This document shows, in pieces, positions 1 to 5,214 of a stretch of 5,214 nt of DNA. The position numbers and the translations under genes are program-made. Source of the DNA: Oxalobacteraceae bacterium (lineage in GTDB: Bacteria; Pseudomonadota; Gammaproteobacteria; Burkholderiales; Burkholderiaceae_D). Under the pieces are notes generated by a model. The model made no database searches. It saw only the letters and a list, made by a program, of their open reading frames with translations, and had not been told where the DNA came from. The stretch is taken from assembly GCA_947453015.1 (NCBI GenBank), contig CANGFL010000130.1, forward strand, positions 1 through 5,214, written 5' to 3'. The stretch's first letter is position 1. Each line of letters begins with the position of its first letter.

Positions 1-1
1 T

Positions 2-625
2 GGCGACACTTCTTTAAAGAAAGAAACTTCAAATAATTTAGAATTGTCGCTGCAAAAAACAGAAGAGAAACTACGTTGGAAAACCAATGCTTACCAAAAT
101 AAAGTCAGTAACTTTATTTACGGCGACATTGGAATCATCAATCTCGATCCGAATGGTGTATTACGCGATCGCAATTTCAAACAGGCGAATGCCACACTCA
201 AAGGCATAGAAGCTGAACTCAGCTACAACTTGTATGAAACAGGATGGTTTGGTCGTGTGTTTATCGATAGCTCACGCGGCACGCTCGATGATTTGGGCAA
301 TCTACCTTTACAACCTGCAACCCGTACAGGACTAAATGCCGGATATCAAGATTCACGTTGGCGTTCATCACTATCGGTAATACATACTGACGCACACTAT
401 CGCATTGCCAGCGCAGCCGTGTCAGAAGAAACGACCACCAAAGCCTATACCAACGTCGACGCGAATCTGTCTTATACGCAACGGTACGGAACCACTGACT
501 TAACCTGGTTCATGATTGCTCGTAATTTGTTGAATGAAGAAATTCGTCTCTCAACATCGCTCTTGAAAGACTACGTTCCTCAGCCCGGACGTAATCTGAT
601 TGTTGGTGTTCGAACACGCTTTTAA
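2..625 (+). CDS. TonB-dependent outer-membrane receptor, C-terminal part (5' truncated)
   Basis: This is the last 207 residues of an outer-membrane beta-barrel receptor that imports a ligand using TonB energy. The frame is open to the left edge, so a TTG at 44 is not the true start; codons before it read like the barrel-strand pattern of this family (GDTSLKKETSNNLELSLQ). Further marks are a KGIEAELSYNL strand near residue 63, an alternating aromatic/polar pattern throughout, the late segment ARNLLNEEIRLSTS followed by a PGRN turn, and a terminal Phe (GVRTRF), the usual signal for outer-membrane insertion by the Bam machinery. The plug domain, TonB box and signal peptide lie outside the window. 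The C-terminal pattern (RNLLNEE, then PQPGRN) recalls ZnuD-like metal receptors, so zinc or another metal complex is a possible ligand, but this is inference. No downstream gene is close enough to be clearly co-transcribed. Confidence 0.9.
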   Translation, partial: GDTSLKKETSNNLELSLQKTEEKLRWKTNAYQNKVSNFIYGDIGIINLDPNGVLRDRNFKQANATLKGIEAELSYNLYETGWFGRVFIDSSRGTLDDLGNLPLQPATRTGLNAGYQDSRWRSSLSVIHTDAHYRIASAAVSEETTTKAYTNVDANLSYTQRYGTTDLTWFMIARNLLNEEIRLSTSLLKDYVPQPGRNLIVGVRTRF

Positions 626-641
626 TTTTGCTGTACGAGAG

Positions 642-665
642 CAACGTGTAAGTCACGCCACGTTG
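642..665. repeat. Inverted repeat downstream of the receptor gene
   Basis: The arms CAACGTG (642-648) and CACGTTG (659-665) are perfect complements around a 10-nt loop, starting 17 nt after the receptor stop codon. There is no T-run after it, so it is not a classical intrinsic terminator. It may stabilise the 3' end of the receptor mRNA or be chance. Confidence 0.35.
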
Positions 666-684
666 TAGTCAGCAATTCCATAAA

Positions 685-717
685 ACAGTCAGGGCAATCA
701 TCATGATTGCCCTCTGT
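685..717. terminator. Strong hairpin, possible terminator or operator between receptor and STAS gene
   Basis: The arms AGGGCAATCA (691-700) and TGATTGCCCT (704-713) are perfectly complementary around a 3-nt centre (TCA). The stem extends by ACAG (685-688) pairing with CTGT (714-717) across a 2-nt bulge. On the + strand no U-tract follows, only CTGATTGAC. On the - strand the hairpin is followed by TTTTA (read from the complement of 681-685), so by sequence it is a better terminator for leftward transcription, although no leftward gene lies to its right before 3946. It ends 4 bp before the -35 box at 722, so a protein-binding operator is an alternative. The inverted repeat is certain; the function is not. 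Confidence 0.5.
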
Positions 718-721
718 CTGA

Positions 722-750
722 TTGACATCCACCTGCAATGGCGATGTAAT
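722..750 (+). promoter_or_regulatory. Near-consensus sigma70 promoter for the STAS gene (and possibly hslVU)
   Basis: A perfect -35 hexamer TTGACA (722-727) is separated by exactly 17 bp from the -10 hexamer TGTAAT (745-750), five of six matches to consensus. Transcription would begin around 757, leaving a leader of about 85 nt before the GTG at 842. The leader can form a small hairpin, CGCGTAA (769-775) with TTATGCG (778-784) including one G-U pair, and has no convincing open reading frame of its own. This is the only strong promoter-like match I noticed before the STAS-hslV-hslU block. Confidence 0.65.
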
Positions 751-841
751 GATTCGCAAGAGTGTGGCCGCGTAAAATTATGCGCAGTGGCTTTCTCAGC
801 TTTGTATCCGAATTCATTCTCCCATCAGGCAATTTCATCTC

Positions 842-1990
842 GTGAAAATTTTTGGACTGTTTACAAAGACAGCGACGCCAGATAGTCGTCAAAGTAAAAA
901 TACGCCAGCCGATGAGGCTCGCGAAACTTCACAAAAAATTGATTCAATAGAATCAGAAATCGTGGCCGAATTTGGCGCACCCACCTTGCTGCAGCCGCAT
1001 CACGAAAGCATTGTTGAAGGTACGCCCATGCTCGCGCCGTTATCGCATGTCATGGATGAAGCCGCTGTATTGTTTGCCAATGGCCAATCCAATGAAGCCA
1101 AAGCGCTACTGCTGCAAGCCACGCGCGATGACGGCGGCAGCAAAGAGCATCAGCTCGCCTGGTGGATGTTGTTCGATTTGGCGCTCGCAGAAAACCAATC
1201 CGATTTTTTTGATCATCTCGCGCTCACCTACGCCAAAAAATTTGAAACCTCACCACCGCAATGGCAAGCACTCAGACAAGACTCTGAACTCGCCAATGCA
1301 CAACCCGAGCTACCCGTACTCAGCTTTCGCGGCAAGCTAACGGAAGCCTCGCAAGCCGCTCTTGAACAGTTACAGCAAATCGGATTACGTCATCATCATT
1401 TCGTGATGGAATTTGCGGCGATCACTGATCTGACTATTCCAGGGTGCGCTGCATTTTTAGGCGTACTTGAGCATTGGCAAAAAGCTTCCTGTGAAATTTC
1501 TATCCGCGGCGGCGATGCCGTAGTGAGTCGAATTCGCGACTGCATACAGCCCGGCAGACGCGACAGCGATGATGCGGCATGGCGGTTATTGATTGAATTA
1601 CTTCGCTTGATGAATGCCGATGAAGCCTATGAAGCCGCCTGTGTCGATTACAGCGTCACCTACGAAATATCGCCGCCTGCCTCACCTCCGCCACCAATAA
1701 AGCCCGCGCAGCAAACGCCTGTATTTACGATGCCACCATTGATCTCATTGCCAATCGACAAACTGCTCGCACAAACAAGCGAGTACGCTCAGCAATCGCC
1801 CAAGCTGCTTTTAGATTGCCGTAATTTACGTCGGATAGAGTTCAGTGCCGCCACACCATGGCTCACCGGACTGCAACAACTAGCACAGGGCAAAGTTGTA
1901 GAATGTCGCGATACCAGCTTTCTTATTGGCAGACTATTGCAACTGGTCGGTGGCGCTAGCCGGCTGCATATTATTTATCGAAAGCCCTGA
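842..1990 (+). CDS. STAS-domain protein with TPR-like N-terminal region, encoded upstream of hslVU
   Basis: A 382-residue protein that I recognise as a type but cannot name. After a short N-terminus (MKIFGLF) and a charged, probably disordered segment (about 8-60), residues 66-142 form a helical TPR-like region (EAAVLFANGQ, then WWMLFDLALAE, then ALTYAKKFETSPPQW). Residues 157-250 look like a STAS fold, in which TIPG (198-201) takes the place of the DSSG phosphoserine motif of SpoIIAA-type antagonists, so phospho-switching seems unlikely. A Pro-rich linker (278-289) leads to a second, shorter STAS-like half (295-382) with EFSA at 333-336. No signal peptide or membrane segment is evident, so it is probably cytoplasmic. 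The GTG start at 842 was chosen because it is the only good start after an in-frame stop at 773 and gives a family-like N-terminus; its Shine-Dalgarno is poor (AGG at 827). hslV follows 43 nt downstream. A scaffold or protein-interaction role is inference. Confidence 0.8.
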   Translation: MKIFGLFTKTATPDSRQSKNTPADEARETSQKIDSIESEIVAEFGAPTLLQPHHESIVEGTPMLAPLSHVMDEAAVLFANGQSNEAKALLLQATRDDGGSKEHQLAWWMLFDLALAENQSDFFDHLALTYAKKFETSPPQWQALRQDSELANAQPELPVLSFRGKLTEASQAALEQLQQIGLRHHHFVMEFAAITDLTIPGCAAFLGVLEHWQKASCEISIRGGDAVVSRIRDCIQPGRRDSDDAAWRLLIELLRLMNADEAYEAACVDYSVTYEISPPASPPPPIKPAQQTPVFTMPPLISLPIDKLLAQTSEYAQQSPKLLLDCRNLRRIEFSAATPWLTGLQQLAQGKVVECRDTSFLIGRLLQLVGGASRLHIIYRKP

Positions 1991-2020
1991 TAACCATGAA
2001 TGGTTCGGGGCTTGATTTTT
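1982..2020 (+). terminator. Terminator- or attenuator-like folded element before hslV
   Basis: An outer stem AAGCCC (1982-1987) with GGGCTT (2008-2013) encloses an inner perfect stem AACCAT (1992-1997) with ATGGTT (2000-2005), and is followed by GATTTTT (2014-2020). That is stem, stem, then a T-run, as in an intrinsic terminator. The left arm lies inside the end of the STAS gene and spans up to its TGA (1988-1990). A competing pairing exists: CGGGG (2006-2010) with CCCCG (2022-2026), which would break the outer stem and place CCCC just upstream of the hslV start. This suggests either a partial terminator that lowers hslVU relative to the STAS gene, or a switch. The complementarity is seen directly; the function is inferred. 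Confidence 0.45.
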
Positions 2021-2033
2021 ACCCCGATACCCC

Positions 2034-2570
2034 ATGGAACAATTTCACGGCACCACTATACTTTCCGTACGACGCGGCAATCTGGTCGCGCTCGGTGGCG
2101 ACGGCCAGGTCACTCTGGGCAATGTCGTCATGAAAGGCTCGGCGCGCAAAGTGCGCAAGTTATTTCATGGCAAAGTCTTAGCCGGCTTTGCCGGTGGGAC
2201 CGCTGATGCGTTTACCTTGCTTGAGCGCTTCGAATCCAAACTAGAAGCCCATCAGGGCAATCTAATGCGCTCCTCGGTTGAACTGGCAAAAGATTGGCGT
2301 ACCGATCGCATGCTGCGCCGATTAGAGGCCATGCTACTGGTCGCTGACCGTGAGTCGACGCTCATCATCACCGGCAACGGTGATGTACTCGAACCCGAAG
2401 ATGGCGTCGGCGCCATTGGCTCAGGCGGCAGCTACGCTCAATCCGCTGCCAAAGCTCTACAAGAAAATACCGACTTGTCGCCGGTTGAGATCGTCAAAAA
2501 ATCACTGACCATCGCCGCACAACTCTGCATTTATACCAATCACTCGCTCACTATCGAGACACTAGAATAA
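2034..2570 (+). CDS. hslV: HslV (ClpQ), peptidase subunit of the HslVU ATP-dependent protease
   Basis: HslV is the threonine peptidase (family T1, proteasome beta-like) that forms a double hexameric ring and degrades proteins fed to it by HslU in the cytoplasm. The 178 residues match the family's usual length. The nucleophile is Thr7 in [11 protein letters not shown]; residues 1-6 (MEQFHG) form a short propeptide that must be removed, unlike in E. coli, where only Met precedes the catalytic Thr. Also visible are [10 protein letters not shown] (21-30) with the catalytic-site Asp23, Lys39 in ARKVRK (the proteasome Lys33 equivalent), the conserved [11 protein letters not shown] block (50-60), [14 protein letters not shown] (87-100), GSGG (129-132) and the terminal CIYTNH (165-170) typical of the cation-binding end. 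The ATG at 2034 gives the family N-terminus but has no purine-rich Shine-Dalgarno; it is preceded by ACCCCGATACCCC. hslU follows after 13 nt. Confidence 0.98.
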   Translation: MEQFHGTTILSVRRGNLVALGGDGQVTLGNVVMKGSARKVRKLFHGKVLAGFAGGTADAFTLLERFESKLEAHQGNLMRSSVELAKDWRTDRMLRRLEAMLLVADRESTLIITGNGDVLEPEDGVGAIGSGGSYAQSAAKALQENTDLSPVEIVKKSLTIAAQLCIYTNHSLTIETLE

Positions 2571-2574
2571 ACAC

Positions 2575-2578
2575 GGTG
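2575..2578 (+). promoter_or_regulatory. Ribosome binding site of hslU
   Basis: GGTG, complementary to the CACC part of the 16S rRNA tail, lies 5 nt before the ATG at 2584, in the 13-nt gap after the hslV stop. It is short, so hslU translation probably also depends on coupling to hslV. Confidence 0.4.
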
Positions 2579-2583
2579 CATCC

Positions 2584-3921
2584 ATGAACCTTACACCGCA
2601 ACAGATTGTGATCGAACTCGACAAACATGTCGTCGGTCAAGCCAACGCCAAACGCGCCGTAGCTATAGCTTTGCGTAACCGCTGGCGTCGGCAACAAGTG
2701 CCTGATCCCTTACGTCATGAGATCACGCCAAAAAATATTTTAATGATCGGACCGACGGGTGTCGGCAAAACCGAAATCGCGCGTCGACTTGCGCGCTTAG
2801 CAGACGCGCCGTTTATTAAAATCGAAGCGACGAAATTTACGGAAGTCGGCTACGTCGGCCGCGATGTCGACACCATCATCCGCGATCTCACCGAAATCGG
2901 CATCAAACAAACGCGTGAATTAGAAATGCGTAAAGTGCGTGCGGGCGCGGAAGACGCCGCCGAAGATCGGATTCTTGATGTACTCCTTCCACCTGCGCGT
3001 GATTTTGGTTTTGCAGCAACGCCCAGCGCCGAAGAAAAAAATGAGAATGCCACGCGTCAAACATTTCGTAAGCGATTGCGAGAAGGTGCGCTCGACGATC
3101 GCGAAATCGAGATCGAATTAGCCGACACACGTCCACACATGGAAATCATGGCGCCGCCCGGCATGGAAGAAATGACCGAGCAAATTAAATCTATGTTTTC
3201 AGGATTGGGAAACGGACGAAAGAAATCGCGCAAACTCAAAATTGGCGAAGCGATGAAAATACTCATCGATGAAGAAGCTTCACGACTCGTCAATGAAGAA
3301 GAACTCAAACAAAAAGCCATCACCAACATTGAGCAAAATGGCATTGTCTTTCTAGATGAAATCGACAAAATTGCCGCTCGTGGCGGCGTGCAAGGGGCCG
3401 ATGTATCACGCGCTGGCGTGCAACGTGACTTGCTACCTTTAGTTGAAGGCACCACCGTCAACACTAAATATGGCATGGTCAAAACAGACCATATTTTGTT
3501 CATTGCTTCCGGCGCGTTTCATCTGGCTAAGCCATCTGATTTAATTCCAGAGCTACAAGGCCGCTTTCCTATACGCGTCGAGTTAGAGTCACTCTCGATT
3601 GCTGATTTCGAGCGCATCTTGACGTCGACCGATGCCTGCCTGACGCGACAATATCAAGCCTTACTAGCGACTGAAAATGTGCATATTGAATTCGCTGAAG
3701 ATGGCATTCGTCGTCTTGCAGAAATTGCTTTTTCTGTGAATGAAAAAACAGAAAATATTGGTGCTCGTCGCCTCTACACCGTCATGGAAAAATTGCTCGA
3801 AGAAGTCTCCTTCGGCGCAGGCGATGAAGCCAGTATCACCGTTAATATCAACGCCGCTTATGTTGATGAGAAACTAGGTGCGCTGGCCATCAACGAAGAT
3901 CTCTCACGCTACGTACTGTGA
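2584..3921 (+). CDS. hslU: HslU (ClpY), AAA+ ATPase/unfoldase subunit of the HslVU protease
   Basis: HslU is a hexameric AAA+ unfoldase that recognises proteins, unfolds them using ATP and threads them into HslV. The 445 residues are the usual full length. The N-domain starts [19 protein letters not shown], with the conserved VGQ nucleotide-contact segment. Walker A is GPTGVGKT (56-63). The pore loop GYVGRD (89-94) grips substrate. The inserted I-domain spans about 110-244, containing the charged, helix-rich stretch. Walker B is IVFLDEID (254-261), sensor 1 is around ILFIASGAF (304-312), the arginine finger is Arg327 in LQGRFPIR, and sensor 2 is GARRL (393-397). The C-terminal tail LSRYVL (440-445) is the peptide that inserts between HslV subunits and activates them. 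All key residues are intact. It lies 13 nt after hslV, certainly co-transcribed. In many bacteria the pair is heat-induced; I found no convincing heat-shock promoter at a usable position. Confidence 0.99.
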   Translation: MNLTPQQIVIELDKHVVGQANAKRAVAIALRNRWRRQQVPDPLRHEITPKNILMIGPTGVGKTEIARRLARLADAPFIKIEATKFTEVGYVGRDVDTIIRDLTEIGIKQTRELEMRKVRAGAEDAAEDRILDVLLPPARDFGFAATPSAEEKNENATRQTFRKRLREGALDDREIEIELADTRPHMEIMAPPGMEEMTEQIKSMFSGLGNGRKKSRKLKIGEAMKILIDEEASRLVNEEELKQKAITNIEQNGIVFLDEIDKIAARGGVQGADVSRAGVQRDLLPLVEGTTVNTKYGMVKTDHILFIASGAFHLAKPSDLIPELQGRFPIRVELESLSIADFERILTSTDACLTRQYQALLATENVHIEFAEDGIRRLAEIAFSVNEKTENIGARRLYTVMEKLLEEVSFGAGDEASITVNINAAYVDEKLGALAINEDLSRYVL

Positions 3922-3945
3922 TTTACCTAGCCTGAGTTATTTTTA
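3922..3945. other. Short gap between the convergent hslU and gspC genes
   Basis: Only 24 bp separate the two stop codons. The gap is AT-rich toward its right side (TTATTTTTATT, 3937-3947), which could act as a T-run for rightward transcripts, but I could not find a solid GC-rich stem before it. Termination of either transcript here is unproven, and opposing transcripts may overlap. Confidence 0.4.
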
Positions 3946-4647
3946 TTAGCGACGATTAGCCTCACTCGGCGGCACAATCTGCGGCTCTTGCAGCGGGATC
4001 GTCGTCATCGACTGATTAGCCGCACCAGTCGCTTGTGATGAGCCACCCACACCAGAGGCGCTAGTTCCTGATGTGCTAGCTCCAGCACTTCCTGCCACAC
4101 TCGCCACAGGAATAGGCGCAGGTGAACTAGCAACAGCCCGAGTCGGCGGCTGTGATCGATAGGCGTTTGTATTATTCTGACCTGCTAATCCCGCTGTATC
4201 TGACACGATGCCTTGCGACGCAAAGGCTGGCAAAGCAATCTCTCGCTCAGCGCCTTTGCCGGCAACAATCACACTGCGCGCATTAATAGACTTAACCACA
4301 ATACCCGGCATGATTTCCGCATTCAATCGTAATGCACGCGATGGTCCGCCATCGGCAGTAATGATCACAACACTATCTTTCGAGCTGTTCGAACGGATCA
4401 CACCATTGATCTGAACATTCGCCAATATCGATGCCTGCTCACTTCCACCAAACAAATTAGCGGAGGATGCAAGTGGCGGCATACTTTGCTCAGCTACTGG
4501 CAGTAACTCAACTACTTGCTTAGGCGGAGACAACCACTGTTGAAACCAAAACGACAGTGACACCCAAATTCCAACAAAGAATAAAAATGACACTGCATTT
4601 GGCAATCGCTCACGCCAAGATTTCAAACTACTGTGTAAACCACTCAT
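3946..4647 (-). CDS. gspC: Type II secretion GspC-like inner-membrane protein with HR domain and low-complexity tail
   Basis: GspC links the inner-membrane platform of the type II secretion system to the outer-membrane secretin GspD. The 233 residues show a short cytoplasmic N-terminus, one membrane segment (about 17-39, AVSFLFFVGIWVSLSFWFQQ), and a periplasmic homology region (about 63-143). That region has the LFG entry motif, NVQINGVIRS, the VVIITADGGPSRAL strands, a MPGIVVKSI turn and EREIALPAF. After residue 145 the sequence is rich in Ala, Ser, Gly, Thr and Pro, with no PDZ domain or coiled coil, unlike enterobacterial GspC and pseudomonad XcpP. The ATG at 4647 is preceded by a good Shine-Dalgarno overlapping the gspF stop. 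It is the last gene of its operon on this side and converges on hslU. GspC is the best call from domain order and neighbour; homology to a PilP-like protein is a weaker alternative. Confidence 0.82.
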   Translation of the reverse strand: MSGLHSSLKSWRERLPNAVSFLFFVGIWVSLSFWFQQWLSPPKQVVELLPVAEQSMPPLASSANLFGGSEQASILANVQINGVIRSNSSKDSVVIITADGGPSRALRLNAEIMPGIVVKSINARSVIVAGKGAEREIALPAFASQGIVSDTAGLAGQNNTNAYRSQPPTRAVASSPAPIPVASVAGSAGASTSGTSASGVGGSSQATGAANQSMTTIPLQEPQIVPPSEANRR

Positions 4648-4653
4648 TGCAGA

Positions 4654-4658
4654 CCTTT
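4654..4658 (-). promoter_or_regulatory. Shine-Dalgarno of gspC overlapping the gspF stop codon
   Basis: Read on the - strand, AAAGG lies 6 nt before the gspC ATG, and its first two bases are the last two of the gspF TAA (4659-4657). The stop and ribosome site thus overlap, supporting translational coupling and the chosen gspC start. Confidence 0.7.
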
Positions 4659-5214
4659 ATTTGACTAATTGATTAATTTCGATAATTGGCATCAGCACTG
4701 CTAGTACGATTAGCAGCACCACTACGCCCATGGTTAGGATCAACACCGGCTCAAGCAAACTAGCCATAGTTAATGCTCGGCGCTCAAGATCTTGTTCTTG
4801 CATTTGTGCAGCGCGATTCAGCATCACAGGTAATTCACCCGTGACTTCGCCCGCACGTATCATGTGAATCAGCATGGGTGGGAAATGTGGATGCACTGAT
4901 AAGGCTCGCGCCAGACTCATTCCTTCGCGCACACTAGCTGTGGCGTCTTCGACTTGTTCGCGCATAGCAGCGTTAGAAAGTGTATCGCGACTTGTGCGCA
5001 GCGCACGCAAAATGGGAACGCCCGAACTAATCGTAATCGCTAACGTACTTGCAAAACGCGACGTATTTAAGCTGCGCTCAAAGCGACCATAAAATGGCGC
5101 CACTAATAACCATCGATGCCAACGCATTCGAAGCAAAGGATCGCGCAAGGCATGGCGCCATCCAAAAACAGATGCGATGAGAATCAACGCTGCCAGCCAA
5201 CCCCAGTGTCGAAA
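4657..5214 (-). CDS. gspF: Type II secretion inner-membrane platform protein GspF, C-terminal part (5' truncated)
   Basis: GspF is the polytopic inner-membrane protein of the type II secretion assembly platform that works with the GspE ATPase to polymerise the pseudopilus. The 185 residues present are roughly the second half of a protein of about 400. The frame stays open to the right edge, so the TTG at 5187 is internal. The visible part begins in a membrane segment (RHWGWLAALILIASVFGW) and then has the second cytoplasmic T2SF domain, with RFASTLAITISSGVPILRALR, the VREGMSLARAL helix, FPPMLIHMIRAGEVTGELP (the conserved GE-TGEL signature) and a RAAQMQEQDLERR helix. The final membrane segment runs through LEPVLILTMGVVVLLIVLAV, ending MPIIEINQLVK as is usual for the family. 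Type IV pilus PilC is the alternative, but the C-terminus and the adjacent gspC favour GspF. The gspC start is 9 nt past its stop. Confidence 0.95.
   Translation of the reverse strand, partial: FRHWGWLAALILIASVFGWRHALRDPLLRMRWHRWLLVAPFYGRFERSLNTSRFASTLAITISSGVPILRALRTSRDTLSNAAMREQVEDATASVREGMSLARALSVHPHFPPMLIHMIRAGEVTGELPVMLNRAAQMQEQDLERRALTMASLLEPVLILTMGVVVLLIVLAVLMPIIEINQLVK

Noticed and set aside
703..885. A 60-codon + strand reading frame starting inside the hairpin, overlapping the STAS start
   Set aside because: It begins upstream of the -35 box, has no Shine-Dalgarno or protein-like composition, and overlaps the better-supported STAS gene.
701..892. A 63-codon - strand reading frame in the intergenic region
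   Set aside because: It runs antisense across the promoter and STAS start, has no recognisable domain and no ribosome site.
1678..1710. Proline-rich stretch in the STAS gene as a possible repeat or insertion
   Set aside because: It is a short linker of mixed proline codons with no flanking direct repeats.
1937..1974. A TATTAT -10-like hexamer (1969-1974) as an internal hslVU promoter
   Set aside because: No -35-like hexamer occurs at 16-18 bp; the nearest TTGCAA is 26 bp away.
2000..2206. A + strand frame starting at the ATG inside the junction hairpin
   Set aside because: It overlaps hslV in another frame and its Arg-rich translation resembles a shadow of that gene.
2850..3503. Several antisense reading frames inside hslU, the longest 148 codons
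   Set aside because: They are mirror frames of a highly conserved gene; their Ser/Arg-rich translations match no family.

Overview
The window looks like ordinary chromosomal DNA of a betaproteobacterium, most likely Burkholderiales and perhaps Oxalobacteraceae-like. This rests on a betaproteobacterial-style HslV with a six-residue propeptide (MEQFHG before the catalytic Thr), an HslU whose N-terminal third reads like Burkholderiales homologues, and a STAS-domain gene just upstream of hslV. Genus is not assignable by eye. I see no insertion sequence, integrase, tRNA, rRNA or CRISPR array.

Layout, left to right. (1) Positions 2-625, + strand: the C-terminal 207 residues of a TonB-dependent outer-membrane receptor, truncated by the window edge. 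(2) Positions 626-841: an intergenic region with two inverted repeats and a near-consensus sigma70 promoter (TTGACA, 17 bp, TGTAAT). (3) Positions 842-3921, + strand: a STAS/TPR-like protein gene, then hslV and hslU, which encode the two-part HslVU (ClpQY) protease. A terminator-like folded element overlaps the STAS stop codon and sits just before hslV. (4) Positions 3946-5214, - strand: gspC and, upstream of it, the 3' part of gspF. These are inner-membrane components of a type II secretion system and converge on hslU.

The genes fall into three units. The receptor is the end of an envelope-transport gene. The STAS-hslV-hslU block is probably read from the promoter at 722-750, with possible attenuation before hslV. 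HslU unfolds substrates and feeds them to the HslV peptidase, and the role of the STAS protein is unknown. The gspF-gspC pair belongs to a secretion locus continuing past the right edge; the spacing and a Shine-Dalgarno overlapping the gspF stop indicate co-translation.

I did not find a convincing new biological system. The points most worth checking are the folded element between the STAS gene and hslV, the perfect inverted repeat abutting the STAS promoter, the two-STAS architecture of the unnamed protein, and the GspC that has a low-complexity tail in place of a PDZ domain.
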